NCBI GenBank assembly: GCA_036557885.1
Contig: DATBGS010000002.1
Location: 1 to 55,882 of the forward strand
DNA length: 55,882 nucleotides
From: DATBGS01 sp036557885
GTDB taxonomy: Bacteria > Chloroflexota > Ktedonobacteria > Ktedonobacterales > DATBGS01
Direction of reading: 5' to 3'
The translations under genes were made by a program, and so were the position numbers. The first letter of the stretch is position 1, and each line of letters starts with the position of its first letter. This document shows positions 27,600 to 37,387 of this stretch, one piece after another. The notes beneath the pieces are model-generated. The model was given only the letters and a program-made list of their open reading frames with translations, did no database searches and had not been told where the DNA came from.

Positions 27600-29228
27600 A
27601 TGAACGGTTTAATGATGGATTATCCGCTCACCTTGCAGCATACCTTTCACCGCGCCACCCATCTCTTCCCCGAACGCGAAGTAGCCACCCTTACCGAGGA
27701 TGGGATTCATCGCTATACCTACGCAGATTTTGGCCGACGTACCACCAGGCTAGCTGCTGCCCTGGCAAAATTGGGCGTGAAGTCTGGGGACCGGGTTGCC
27801 ACCTTCGGCTGGAATAGCTATCGCCATCTTGAACTCTATTTCGCCATTCCGTGTATGGGCGCCGTTTTGCATACGCTCAACATCCGTCTTTTTGCTGATC
27901 AGATTGCCTATATTGCCAATGATGCAGAGGACTCGATCATCTTTATTGATGGTGATCTGATTCCGTTGCTTGAACCATTGGCGGAAAAGCTACCTACAGT
28001 GCGCCAGTATGTGATTATGGGCACGCCATCACCCAAAGCAACTGGCAAGCTCTCGCCCAGTATAGACTATGAGGAACTGCTGGAGAGTGCCCCTGAAGAT
28101 TTTGCCTGGCCCAAGCTGGATGAGAACATGGCCTGCGCTATGTGCTATACCTCTGGCACAACGGGAAATCCCAAGGGAGTCGTCTATAGCCACCGCTCCA
28201 CCTTCCTGCACTCCCTCTGCACTACCCAGGCTGATACCCTGGCGCTGTCCGAGCACGATATCCTGCTGCCAATCGTCCCGATGTTCCATGCTAATGCGTG
28301 GGGGTTAGCGCATGCCGCCCCGCTGGTGGGGGCCAAACAGGTCTTCCCCAGTCGCTTCATGGACCCGACCAAAATGGCCCAACTGATTGCTGGTGAACAC
28401 GTTACCCTGGCCGCCGGCGTACCGACGATCTGGATTGGTCTGCTCCAGGTGCTGGCAAAACAGGAATTTGATCTTTCCAGCCTCAACCGCATCCTGTGTG
28501 GCGGTTCAGCCGTCCCGCTAAGCCTCATCGAGGGGCTGCAAAAGCACAATCTCACGATTGTTCAGGGCTGGGGCATGACAGAAATGTCTCCGCTTGGGAC
28601 GTTGGGGGTGATCAAACACAAGTTCCAGGGCCTCTCAAATGATGAGAAGAATCACCTACGCTCAAAACAAGGCGTAACCGTTGCAGGTGTGGACCTGCGC
28701 ATCGTTGATCTGGCAACCAACCAGGAAGTCCCCTGGGACGGAAAAACCTACGGGGAAATTCAGGTGCGCGGACCCTGGATCGCGCGGGCTTACTATCACG
28801 ATACCGATAGCGCCTCGAAGTTTATGGATGGCTGGTTCCGCACCGGTGATGTAGCGGTGATTGACCCAGATGGCTATGTCCAGGTGGTGGACCGCACCAA
28901 AGACCTTGTAAAATCTGGTGGGGAATGGATTTCTTCTATCGAGCTTGAAGGCTTGATTATGGGCCACCCGAAAGTGCTGGAGGCTGCCGTGATCGCCTTA
29001 CCGCACCCAGTCTGGCAAGAACGCCCTGTTGCCTGCGTGGTGCCAAAACCGGAATTCAAAGATCAGATTACGAAAGAAGAAATAAGGGAATACTTAAGTT
29101 CCCGCGTTGCCAAATGGTGGCTGCCAGATGAAGTGCTCTTCTTGGAGGCTGTCCCCAAGACCAGCGTTGGAAAGTTCGATAAGAAGGTCTTGCGGGCGCA
29201 GTTTGCAGGCATCAGCCTCTCTGTATAA
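27600..29228 (+). CDS. Fatty-acid--CoA ligase, AlkK/medium-chain type
   Basis: 542 residues, adenylate-forming family. Motifs in order: P-loop YTSGTTGNPKGVVYSHR, adenine-binding GWGMTEMSPLG, hinge YVQVVDRTKDLVKSGGEWIS and the C-terminal catalytic lysine region KTSVGKFDKK. The sequence MTEMSPLGTLG and the KTSVGKFDKK end are those of medium/long-chain AlkK-like ligases, which activate a fatty acid with ATP and CoA. ATG 27600 has ccaggagg 7-8 nt upstream. It leads a three-gene unit with a second ligase 50 nt downstream. Confidence 0.92.
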   Translation: MNGLMMDYPLTLQHTFHRATHLFPEREVATLTEDGIHRYTYADFGRRTTRLAAALAKLGVKSGDRVATFGWNSYRHLELYFAIPCMGAVLHTLNIRLFADQIAYIANDAEDSIIFIDGDLIPLLEPLAEKLPTVRQYVIMGTPSPKATGKLSPSIDYEELLESAPEDFAWPKLDENMACAMCYTSGTTGNPKGVVYSHRSTFLHSLCTTQADTLALSEHDILLPIVPMFHANAWGLAHAAPLVGAKQVFPSRFMDPTKMAQLIAGEHVTLAAGVPTIWIGLLQVLAKQEFDLSSLNRILCGGSAVPLSLIEGLQKHNLTIVQGWGMTEMSPLGTLGVIKHKFQGLSNDEKNHLRSKQGVTVAGVDLRIVDLATNQEVPWDGKTYGEIQVRGPWIARAYYHDTDSASKFMDGWFRTGDVAVIDPDGYVQVVDRTKDLVKSGGEWISSIELEGLIMGHPKVLEAAVIALPHPVWQERPVACVVPKPEFKDQITKEEIREYLSSRVAKWWLPDEVLFLEAVPKTSVGKFDKKVLRAQFAGISLSV

Positions 29229-29236
29229 TACCAAAT

Positions 29237-29262
29237 TGGCGCCAGGAGCACTCCTGGCGCCA
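29237..29262 (+). promoter_or_regulatory. Perfect 12-bp hairpin between the two ligase genes
   Basis: tggcgccaggag (29237-29248) pairs perfectly with ctcctggcgcca (29251-29262) with only 2 nt between, directly before the ribosome-binding site of the second ligase. No T run follows, so it is more likely a processing, stability or translation-control structure than a terminator. Confidence 0.55.
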
Positions 29263-29278
29263 CCTGGAGAGGAGCACT

Positions 29279-30904
29279 ATGCACTCAATGACACCTGGCA
29301 CCCCCAACTCCCTTGGAATCAGTTTCCTTGGGGCTGCTCAACAACACGCCCAGGAAACAGCCCTCACCTTTGAGGGCCATGCTATCTCCTACGGCGATCT
29401 GGCTCGGCAGAGTGAAGGGTTTGCTCTGGCCTTGAGGTTGCACGGCGTTCAGCCTGGGGAGCGCGTGGCCCTCTTGCTTCCAAACTTCCCACATTTCTTA
29501 CCTGCCTATTTTGGAATGCTGCGAGCGGGTGCCATTGCGCTCCCCATGAACCCCACCTACCGCCCCCCAGAAATCCGGCATATTTTCTCCGATGCGGGGG
29601 TAACTGCCGCCGTCGTCTGGTCAGAGATATTGCCGCTTGTCCAGCAATCTCTGGACGATGAAACGCAACTGCGCCTCATCATCTCTGTCACTCTCCCTGT
29701 CGCCGAAGGGGCACCCTCGGCGGGCGCTTCAGATGTTGGCACTGGTTCAGCCAAACGGCGCATAGAACATTACTCGTTCGAGCAACTTCTCGGCGAAGCA
29801 GCGACAGCAGCGGCCCAGGGGAAAGCGCCGCTACCTGCTGACGAGCCGGACCAGGATGATACTGCCGTCATCCTCTATACGTCGGGAACCACTGGCAAAC
29901 CAAAAGGCGCCATGCTCACGCATCGGAACCTGCTCTCTAATGCCCAGGCGGTCATTCAACTGGCTGAATTGCACCCAGGCGATGAGTTGATGAGCATCCT
30001 CCCGCTTTTTCATTCCTTTGGCTCAACAGTCTGCATGGTCGCCCCATTGCTCGCTGGTGCTCAGGTCGTCCTCGTGCCCAAATTCGATCCGCGCCGCCTG
30101 CTTTCAACAATTCAACAACACAACGTCACCTTGCTTGCTGGCGTCCCGTCCATGTATGCCCTGCTCCTCCGTACCCCAGTCGCCGCGCAAGATATTTCTT
30201 CTTTGCGACTCTGTGTGTCTGGTGGCGCAGCGCTCCCTGGAGAGGTGCTGCGGGCATTCAAGGACAAGTTTGGTATTCCACTGATTGAAGGGTATGGCCT
30301 CACCGAAACCTCGCCAGTCGTTACCTTCAACCCGCCCAAGGGCGTTCAGAAAGCTGGCTCGATTGGTATCCCTCTTCCTGGTGTGGAGGTGCAAGTTCAC
30401 GATACAAGTGGCAATCCGGTTCCTCCTGAGCAAATTGGGGAGATTGTTGTGCGTGGCCCAAACGTTATGAAAGGTTATTATCATCTTCCTGAAGCAACAG
30501 CCCAAACCATCCGTAATAGCTGGCTTTATACCGGAGATCTGGGGTACCAGGATGAAGATGGCTACTTCTTTCTTGTAGATCGGGCAAAAGACCTCATTAT
30601 CAAGGGTGGTCTGAACGTCTATCCGCGCGAGCTAGAGGAAGTGCTACTCACCCACCCTAAAATTGCTGAAGCGGCGGTGGTAGGGGTTGGCGACCAGACC
30701 AAAGGCGAATCCATCAAAGCCTGTATTTCCCCATGCGAGGGTGTTACGCTGACCAAAGATGAGGTGATAGACTTTATGCGTGAGCGCGTCGCTCCCTATA
30801 AAGTCCCCAACATGGTAGAGTTTTACCCACTGCCTGTCGGACTTCCCAAAAATGCCACCGGCAAAACACTTAAAACGGATCTGCGTCAGGCAAAGGCGCC
30901 ATGA
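29279..30904 (+). CDS. Long-chain-fatty-acid--CoA ligase, FadD-type
   Basis: 541 residues from ATG 29279 with gagaggag upstream. Adenylate-forming motifs: LYTSGTTGKPKGAMLTHRN, GYGLTETSPVVTF, YTGDLGYQDEDGYFFLVDRAKD, LIIKGGLNVYPRELEEVL and PKNATGKTLK (catalytic lysine). It is only moderately similar to the ligase encoded before it (different A8/A10 motifs), so the pair is not a recent duplication; the two probably differ in substrate length. A 25-30 residue insertion rich in Gly/Ala/Ser precedes the P-loop. Its stop overlaps the next start (ATGA). Confidence 0.92.
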   Translation: MHSMTPGTPNSLGISFLGAAQQHAQETALTFEGHAISYGDLARQSEGFALALRLHGVQPGERVALLLPNFPHFLPAYFGMLRAGAIALPMNPTYRPPEIRHIFSDAGVTAAVVWSEILPLVQQSLDDETQLRLIISVTLPVAEGAPSAGASDVGTGSAKRRIEHYSFEQLLGEAATAAAQGKAPLPADEPDQDDTAVILYTSGTTGKPKGAMLTHRNLLSNAQAVIQLAELHPGDELMSILPLFHSFGSTVCMVAPLLAGAQVVLVPKFDPRRLLSTIQQHNVTLLAGVPSMYALLLRTPVAAQDISSLRLCVSGGAALPGEVLRAFKDKFGIPLIEGYGLTETSPVVTFNPPKGVQKAGSIGIPLPGVEVQVHDTSGNPVPPEQIGEIVVRGPNVMKGYYHLPEATAQTIRNSWLYTGDLGYQDEDGYFFLVDRAKDLIIKGGLNVYPRELEEVLLTHPKIAEAAVVGVGDQTKGESIKACISPCEGVTLTKDEVIDFMRERVAPYKVPNMVEFYPLPVGLPKNATGKTLKTDLRQAKAP

Positions 30905-32496
30905 GCTATGGGCAGGCGCTGGCAGCGCTTGTGGAGCGTCTGTATCACTTCTTTCAAGAAGCGCGGCTGGAGGGCTATCTTGTTGGCGGGGGCCTGCGCG
31001 ATCTCCTCTTAGGGGAGCACTTGCATGACCTTGACATCGTTGTTCGCGGCGATGGGCCAACCGCTGCGCGCCAGATAGCAGATGTCTTGCATGGAGACTT
31101 TGCCAGGCTCGGCCAGGAAAAGGGCGTTGGCAGGGTGATCCTCTCTACGCAAAGTAACCCAGGAGAGGCGCTGTCCGCGCCATTTATCCTTGACATCGCC
31201 ACTCTGCGCAGCGAGGGGCTGCGTGACGATCTGCTGAGACGAGACTTCACCATTAACGCCCTAGCCTTGCCTCTGGAATACGCGCAAGCCCTGCTGGCAT
31301 CTCTCAACAATCAAAGCAACCTGGAAAGCCTCCCTTTTGTTGATCCGACGCATGGCCTGCACGATCTCCGTTCTCGAACAGTGCGTATCGTGCGTCCCAG
31401 CGTCTTTCAAGATGACCCACTGCGTCTGTTGCGCGCAATTCGCTTTAGTCAGCGCTATCAGTTCCGTATTGCCCGCTCAACTTCTCACCAACTTCGGCGC
31501 GATGCGCAGCTGCTCATTCAGGTTGCCCCAGAACGCCTGCGCGATGAACTCTTTCACCTGCTGCAAATGCCAACCATCGTTTCCGCAGTTCAGGCAATGG
31601 AGCGTTATAGGCTGCTGCCTTTCATTTTCCCAGCTTTCTTTTCTCATCAGGCTAAGGGTCCAGGCAAGCAACGCCTGAAGTTTCCTAAATCTCGCTGGAA
31701 AACCCTCTCTCGCATGCACGCTTTTCTTTCCTTCGTTCATTCTGCAAATGAGCTGTCCCTATCAGAGCTAACGCTGACAAGCAACGTAGAAAAACTTGCT
31801 CGGCTACTGAGAAGCATTCCTGTTGGGGAGCGCTGGTACGACAAACCAATTGGACCCACTCCACGATACCTGCTGTTTTCCCTGGCAGCGCTGCTCTATG
31901 ATTTGGTGCTCGTTGGCAGAAAAAGCGAAGAACAAGCGCAGGGTAAGACGAGTGAAAGCGAGCTGTATGACCCTTTCCAATTCTCCAAAGAGCGCTTTAC
32001 CGAACTCTCCGAAAATCTGCACAAGCTTGCTCTGGGGCATCAGGTTGTCTCGTTTATGATGACCCTGTTGGGCAATTCAACGCTCCCTTGGAGTCTGGAG
32101 CCTCCGCCAGGAGATGCTTCTGCTCCCTGGAAAGCAGCGCGCCACTTTTTTGATCATTTTGGCGAACGCGGCGTTGATCTTGCTATCTTTTCCCTGATCA
32201 GCGAATCTGCTCTTCCCCCAAAAAAGGTCTATCCGCGAAGACCAACCCAGCCAGAAGTCATTCTGATGTTGATTGAACGATATTACCGAAGTCGAGAAAC
32301 ACTGCTCCCTGGGCTACTTATTGATGGGTATGAACTTATGGCGCGGCTAGGAATATCTCATGGTCCAATTGTGGGGACGTTACTGCACCAAATCAGGCAA
32401 GCACAACTGGATGGAACAATTCAGACAGCAGAAGAGGCTATGAGACTAGCCGATAGCTTGCTAAAGCGAAATCAGCGCTCTCCTGATAGCGGCTAG
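30901..32496 (+). CDS. CCA tRNA nucleotidyltransferase / poly(A) polymerase family protein
   Basis: 531 residues. The head domain is clear: YLVGGGLRDLLLG, then HDLDIVVRG (the two metal-binding aspartates), LRRDFTINALAL, and the neck motif DDPLRLLRAIRFSQRY with an RRDAQLL-type follow-up. The family adds CCA to tRNA 3' ends or AMP to RNA. It is longer than the usual 400-450 residues; the C-terminal 250 residues are a helical part I do not recognise in detail. The start overlaps the ligase stop by 4 nt, so it is translated with lipid-activation genes, an unusual partner. It converges on the M20 peptidase gene 29 nt away. Confidence 0.88.
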   Translation: MSYGQALAALVERLYHFFQEARLEGYLVGGGLRDLLLGEHLHDLDIVVRGDGPTAARQIADVLHGDFARLGQEKGVGRVILSTQSNPGEALSAPFILDIATLRSEGLRDDLLRRDFTINALALPLEYAQALLASLNNQSNLESLPFVDPTHGLHDLRSRTVRIVRPSVFQDDPLRLLRAIRFSQRYQFRIARSTSHQLRRDAQLLIQVAPERLRDELFHLLQMPTIVSAVQAMERYRLLPFIFPAFFSHQAKGPGKQRLKFPKSRWKTLSRMHAFLSFVHSANELSLSELTLTSNVEKLARLLRSIPVGERWYDKPIGPTPRYLLFSLAALLYDLVLVGRKSEEQAQGKTSESELYDPFQFSKERFTELSENLHKLALGHQVVSFMMTLLGNSTLPWSLEPPPGDASAPWKAARHFFDHFGERGVDLAIFSLISESALPPKKVYPRRPTQPEVILMLIERYYRSRETLLPGLLIDGYELMARLGISHGPIVGTLLHQIRQAQLDGTIQTAEEAMRLADSLLKRNQRSPDSG

Positions 32497-32525
32497 CAGC
32501 ACTGGTCTTTAGAGAAGAGAAGGCG

Positions 32526-34217
32526 CTAGCTGTTTGTGGTGTGCTGCGCGAGATATTTGATGACCTCGGTAATCAATTGTGGCAGAATCTCGAATGAGTA
32601 GGACATTAGCAGGCGTTCCCCACGCTGATGTGGAGCTCTTCCATAGGGTCCAAGGTTGACAAATGGCGCGTCAAGCAATTGAATCTCGCGCAATGGTAGG
32701 CTGTACGCGCCTGGACGCTGGGCATTGTCCTCGTCGCTCCAGAGCGGCATATTTTGTGTGAGCGCTGAAAGGTCCACTCCAGGATTGCCGCGCAAGTAGC
32801 TCATATCTGAGAGAAATGGATAATATTCTTCCACCTTCAACAGCAAGTCAGGATGCGCCCTGGCTACGGCCTCAACCGCGTCCTGAAGCGGGCAAGAGGT
32901 TGCCCCAACATGGGGATAATAGGGTGGGGAATAAAAGAGCACTACTGCCGGTCCCGATAGACCGCTCAGCCGCCAGAGGCGTTGCACCAGCAGGACACTC
33001 CGTTCGCGGGCATCGCGCACACGACTATCAAAATAAATAAGCGAGTGCTCCCACTCGTCGTCTAATGTTTCCTCTACCTGCTGGTGGCCCCTGCTCTGGC
33101 TTACTCGCTCGTATAGTTCTGCAAATGTGAAAACCTGGTAGGCGCGATGATGCACCCCTGCACTCGTGTTCCAACGCTGCTCTGCCGCCTCAATGCGTGC
33201 CAGGACACGTTGCAATGCTGCCTCTGTATGTTCTCGCAAACGTGCCAAAAGTTCATCAGGTGTGGTGGATAACGTGAGGACATTGAGATAGAAGTAAGCC
33301 ATGAAAGGCAGTTGCACGTCATAATTTGATTTCAGGTCAGTCGCATGAAGTGTGACCGGAGGAGGAGTTTTTTGGCCCCGTATCTCGTCACACAGTGTCT
33401 CATTCATGCTCAAATCAGCAATGATTTGAGCTGCAAGCAGATTTGCATCCAGCCCCTCGAATGGCTCGCCTACGTGCGACTCTGCCCCAACGACCAGAAA
33501 CGTTGGCAAGAGCTTGCCAATCGTCCCTGTATAGGCGTAGCGATGTGGGTCGCCTGGTGTGCGTGCTCCGGTGTAGTCGGTATTGATCACCCCAACATAC
33601 TGCAAACCATACTGCTCGCGGAGCTTGAGCAGAAACTGCACCGCTTGTAAGACCCCAGCAGATTCGTTTTCTTCATCTACAGTTGCCAACAGCACCATTG
33701 AAAGCGGCAGCCGCCCCTGGCGTGCTAATTGTGCACAATGGCGCATGATGGCGATATTTACGGCCACCCCGCTCTTCATATCTACCACTCCGCGCCCCAG
33801 CATCCAATCATTTTGAGACGCCGGGTTTTCTAAGTCTTCTCTAAGCCCAGGGGTAATCTCTGCTAGTTGGTCTTGTACCTCGGCCAACAGTGTGGGCTGC
33901 AAGGCTAGCTGCTCAAATGGCCCATAGTCTGCTGTCCCAACTGTATCTATATGGCCCAATAAAACGACTGTCTGCGGATGCTGGCCTTTCAGAAAAGCAT
34001 AAGCGTTTTGCCGATGGTATGGATCAACTTCTACGGCATCCAGCCCAATAGCTGTGTATGCCTTCTCCATCTGTGTTTCTTTTAAGAAGTCCACCACTGC
34101 TTCTGCTACGCGGACCTCATCCTCGCTTGGACTCACGCTCTTGATTGCTACTAACCTCTCAGTATATCTTTGCACAGCATCATACCACTTACCTTGCGTG
34201 GTCTTTTGCTCTTTCAT
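32526..34217 (-). CDS. M20-family peptidase, RocB-like
   Basis: About 563 residues from ATG 34217 (AAAGGTGG upstream). M20 metallopeptidase ligands: LLGHIDTVG (His/Asp), GRGVVDMKSG (bridging Asp) and ATVDEENES (Glu/Glu). The length and the C-terminal segments (PHVGATSCPLQDAV, YYPFLSDMSYL, NLGPYGRAPHQRGERL) match RocB, a protein linked to arginine utilisation in Bacillus whose precise reaction is not established. The final His and surrounding metal-site pattern are intact, so an active peptidase or deacylase is likely. Confidence 0.88.
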   Translation of the reverse strand: MKEQKTTQGKWYDAVQRYTERLVAIKSVSPSEDEVRVAEAVVDFLKETQMEKAYTAIGLDAVEVDPYHRQNAYAFLKGQHPQTVVLLGHIDTVGTADYGPFEQLALQPTLLAEVQDQLAEITPGLREDLENPASQNDWMLGRGVVDMKSGVAVNIAIMRHCAQLARQGRLPLSMVLLATVDEENESAGVLQAVQFLLKLREQYGLQYVGVINTDYTGARTPGDPHRYAYTGTIGKLLPTFLVVGAESHVGEPFEGLDANLLAAQIIADLSMNETLCDEIRGQKTPPPVTLHATDLKSNYDVQLPFMAYFYLNVLTLSTTPDELLARLREHTEAALQRVLARIEAAEQRWNTSAGVHHRAYQVFTFAELYERVSQSRGHQQVEETLDDEWEHSLIYFDSRVRDARERSVLLVQRLWRLSGLSGPAVVLFYSPPYYPHVGATSCPLQDAVEAVARAHPDLLLKVEEYYPFLSDMSYLRGNPGVDLSALTQNMPLWSDEDNAQRPGAYSLPLREIQLLDAPFVNLGPYGRAPHQRGERLLMSYSFEILPQLITEVIKYLAQHTTNS

Positions 34218-34281
34218 GCGTAAGCCACCTTTCCCACTCATTAAATGCGCCTATATTCTACCCACAGTCAGATGATGCTGT

Positions 34282-34315
34282 AAAAAATGTCTGGCGGATT
34301 TTCCCGCCAGACATT
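34282..34315 (-). terminator. Rho-independent terminator of the GT-C membrane protein operon
   Basis: On the minus strand, a perfect 12-bp stem (aatgtctggcgg 34286-34297 and its complement 34304-34315, 6-nt loop) is followed directly by TTTTTTA. It lies 47 nt after the stop of the gene ending at 34362. It is one of the clearest terminators in the window. Confidence 0.88.
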
Positions 34316-34361
34316 AGAATCTCTCACAGAAGATGGCGTTACCCTTGAGACTCCGATTAGC

Positions 34362-35831
34362 TTAAAGAATCTTATTCCGCTGCCGAGAGAGATAGAGGTC
34401 TTGCTCAGCAAGCAGCAAAGCTGACCTTCTGCGATACGAATCAAAGGGTATCTGAACTTCTTGCCAGGATTGTACCCCAGATTCTATCAGCCACCCCAGT
34501 GCCAATGCTGGCAACCCTGACCGCTCAGGAGAAGGAGATGAAACGCCTGGTAGTCTCATCTTTCCGCCGAGCAAGAGCACAAAGCTCGCTAGAATTGCGC
34601 CATTGCGGGCGACCAACGCCAGAATTCCTATCAGGCGCTCATCAAGCAGCGCTTGCCATGCCACCGTTTCTAGCTGACCAAGCAGCAGCGCCCCCAGCAG
34701 TGCGGAGACGAACCACGCTTGCCGCTTTCCTTCAAAACGTAGCACCGCAGCCAGTGGCAGGATTGCCAGAAGATAATGCCCGGGCAACGCCCGAAAGGTG
34801 ACGATAAAGGCGAGCAACACAACTATCACTGCCCGGAGCAAAGCTCCGTCCCGATTTTCCTGAGACGATCTGATTGCGCGATAGAACTGCCAATACGCGA
34901 GGCCAATCAGCACAACGCCAAGTGGAACAGCTACCATATCCACCACTGATTCGAGTGGTGAATGAATATCCTGCGAGAGATCGCTAGGATTATAGTAGCT
35001 CAGCGAAGCCAGGCCAGAAAGTCGCCCCAGCACAAGCATTGCTCCTGCGTACATGCTCTCAATCTCTACCCCACGATCCACGTGATAAATCACCGAATGA
35101 AGCAAAGGCTGTATCCCTATAAGCGCAAGCAGGGGAGTAATAAGGGCAATGCTGGCGATAAGGGCTGGCCGGATAGCTGCGTGGAAAGCCGCCACCACGT
35201 TACGGTAGCCTTGCTGCCCTTCCATCAGCCGATACATTAAGAAGAGCGGAGCAATGACCAGCGGGAACCCCTTCGTCAAGACAGCCAGAACCAACATCAC
35301 CCAGGCGAGCTTATCCCGTCGGCGGAGAAACGCCATAACCGCCACAAGGCAAAACATCCCTGCTACCAGATCAAACTTCTGTGCCACCGCGCCACTGGCC
35401 GCCACAAATCCAGTATATAGAAGGCCAGAGAGCAACCCGGAAGGGTCGCCAGGGACCAATCCACGTGCAAGCCGAACTACGAGGACAAGCGTCAGGAGGT
35501 CAAGTGCGAGCATCTCCAGCGCAAAAGAGGTTCCATAGAGCCATTCTGTCAATGGTCCTATATGTGCCAGTCCTGGCAAAACCACGAGCGCAATGCCAAG
35601 CGGTGGATACTCAACGGGAAAATCATGATAGGGCAAAAGACCAGTTGAGAAACGCTGAGCATAGACAAAGAAGATGTCATCAGGGTAATGATGTCCCAGC
35701 ATCACATTCAACAGGTAAACCAGCCTGGTTACCAGCCAGAATGCGCCCAGGAGTATCCACCCAGTACGAGCTTCAGCCAAACGAAGCCGCATCCAGGGTA
35801 TTGCCGCTGAACGCGGAGCTAGAACTGCCAT
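34362..35831 (-). CDS. GT-C type membrane glycosyltransferase (DUF2029/GT87-like)
   Basis: 489 residues with about ten to twelve hydrophobic spans. The first large loop has the acidic PDDIFFVYAQRFSTGLLPYHDFPVEYPPLG stretch in pieces (PDD, then YHDFPVEYPP), which resembles the catalytic loop of polyprenol-phosphate-sugar-dependent GT-C enzymes of the DUF2029/GT87 group. Likely role: transfer of a sugar from a lipid carrier to an envelope glycan. ATG 35831 lies 2 nt after the preceding stop, with AGGAGGAGG upstream. Last gene of a two-gene operon closed by the terminator at 34282-34315. Confidence 0.8.
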   Translation of the reverse strand: MAVLAPRSAAIPWMRLRLAEARTGWILLGAFWLVTRLVYLLNVMLGHHYPDDIFFVYAQRFSTGLLPYHDFPVEYPPLGIALVVLPGLAHIGPLTEWLYGTSFALEMLALDLLTLVLVVRLARGLVPGDPSGLLSGLLYTGFVAASGAVAQKFDLVAGMFCLVAVMAFLRRRDKLAWVMLVLAVLTKGFPLVIAPLFLMYRLMEGQQGYRNVVAAFHAAIRPALIASIALITPLLALIGIQPLLHSVIYHVDRGVEIESMYAGAMLVLGRLSGLASLSYYNPSDLSQDIHSPLESVVDMVAVPLGVVLIGLAYWQFYRAIRSSQENRDGALLRAVIVVLLAFIVTFRALPGHYLLAILPLAAVLRFEGKRQAWFVSALLGALLLGQLETVAWQALLDERLIGILALVARNGAILASFVLLLGGKMRLPGVSSPSPERSGLPALALGWLIESGVQSWQEVQIPFDSYRRRSALLLAEQDLYLSRQRNKIL

Positions 35832-35833
35832 TG

Positions 35834-37387
35834 CTACGAAACCTCCTCCTGTGCAAGAAGCGGTAAAGGCTGCTCCTTCTCTCTGGATTGTATGGGCGTA
35901 GAATTCACCGCCACGTTCCTGCTCTCATCACTTCTCATACGCGGCGCCAGGGCCAGCAACAGTGCCGCTGGCAGGGCGCAGAAATAGAAATAGGTAGGCA
36001 GACTGCGCCACGCGAGAAAGAGCGGAAGCACCGCCAAAACCAGTGCCGACTCTGGGCGCTGGCGTCCCCAGCGGAAATACCAGGCAAGTGCTCCAAGGAT
36101 TCCCAACACTTCAAGCAGCGTATAGGCGCTGTGTGGCAAGAATGGAAGTACCTTTCCTACCCCCAGGGTAATAATCCCAGCACCAGCGGGGAACATGGGG
36201 TCACGCAGTGGGGCCAGCACCCCCGCCAGCCACGCCTGGCTGTCAATCAAGATAAACGGCACATTGGGCACCAGAAAAACTAGCGCTGCGACTCCAGTAC
36301 GCAAAGCTGCCTCACGGATTCCGCGCCGTTGATAGACAAAGATCAGATAAAACGGGAAATAAAACCAGGCAAGTTGCTTGCTAGCTAGAGCCAGACCAAA
36401 GAGCACCGCCGACCACCACCAATGATCCCACCAGAGCCAGGCAAGAAAAACTAGCAAGATGTAGAAAATATCAAGATCGCCCGCGAGAGTCGAGTTCAGC
36501 ACTGGCAAATCAGCCAGAAAAAGCAACGCTATCAACCAGCGCAGCTCAGAGCGCACCGCGCGCAATCCAAAGAATGCCAACAGAGCTAGACACAGCACAT
36601 AAAAGGGTAGCACCGTTGACCACCCGGCCCACACCAGTGGGACAAGCACCAAAAAAGATAACGCGGGATAGCTTACATGCGACTCGAACTCCAGCACACT
36701 TCCTGGCTGTCCGGCTGGCTCAAGAGCAAACAGCGCCCGCAATTCATCTTTAGATGGATAGTTCTGCTGGTGCGCGAGCACTCCTTGTTGGAGCGGTGTC
36801 GTGTAGTCTGCTGGTTGATGGAACGTGCGGATTGCTGCGACAATATCTGAATCCACATAGGGATTCTTTCCTTGTAGCAGCAATACCGCCGCATTGTGGT
36901 CGAGAAGCGTCCCATCATTGGGGTACACAGGTGCCTGGAAACTCTCGATCATTAGCAGTCCAACCTGACGCATTCCAAGCAAGGCCAATACAAGACAGGT
37001 GGCGAGCGCTACCCAGGCTATTCCTCGTCCCATCTTTCCAGCTATCCATCCAGGCAGATTGGGACTGACCGCCAAGCAAAGACAAACAAGGCTTGCAGCC
37101 ATGAGCACAAATGACAGTAGCGACGAACCAGAAAGCCCCAAAAACGCGCGGACAATCTCCGAGGGTATTTCATGATATGCCTGGAGAGCAATGGCGAATC
37201 CAAGCAGTAGCACCCGTAACAACAGTGGGTTTGCCGATGCCTTCCCTCGCAGCACAGCCCCGATCCTGAGGGTTGCTGAATCTGTTCCCTCGTTTTGTGC
37301 CTGGCCATCTATTACTGGCACGCTCAATGAAGCTGTTTCAGGGAGCAGGTTTTTATATTCACTATTTTTGTTTTTTAAAAGAGCCAC
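35834..37387 (-). CDS. Polytopic membrane protein, GT-C/DUF2029-like
   Basis: About 517 residues with a dozen hydrophobic segments. After two N-terminal spans, a long outer loop holds VYPNDGTLLDHNAAVLLLQG, NPYVDSDIV and, later, FESHVSYPALSFLVLVP; DxD-like and YP motifs in such a loop are usual in GT-C mannosyl/arabinosyltransferases. The membrane part GDLDIFYILLVFLAW...LALASKQLAWFYFPF matches the body of DUF2029-like proteins. GTG 37387 is chosen because GGGGAGG lies 5 nt upstream; TTG 37408 is the longest option. Two nucleotides separate it from the next gene, so they form a pair, probably for one envelope glycan. Confidence 0.72.
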   Translation of the reverse strand: MALLKNKNSEYKNLLPETASLSVPVIDGQAQNEGTDSATLRIGAVLRGKASANPLLLRVLLLGFAIALQAYHEIPSEIVRAFLGLSGSSLLSFVLMAASLVCLCLAVSPNLPGWIAGKMGRGIAWVALATCLVLALLGMRQVGLLMIESFQAPVYPNDGTLLDHNAAVLLLQGKNPYVDSDIVAAIRTFHQPADYTTPLQQGVLAHQQNYPSKDELRALFALEPAGQPGSVLEFESHVSYPALSFLVLVPLVWAGWSTVLPFYVLCLALLAFFGLRAVRSELRWLIALLFLADLPVLNSTLAGDLDIFYILLVFLAWLWWDHWWWSAVLFGLALASKQLAWFYFPFYLIFVYQRRGIREAALRTGVAALVFLVPNVPFILIDSQAWLAGVLAPLRDPMFPAGAGIITLGVGKVLPFLPHSAYTLLEVLGILGALAWYFRWGRQRPESALVLAVLPLFLAWRSLPTYFYFCALPAALLLALAPRMRSDESRNVAVNSTPIQSREKEQPLPLLAQEEVS

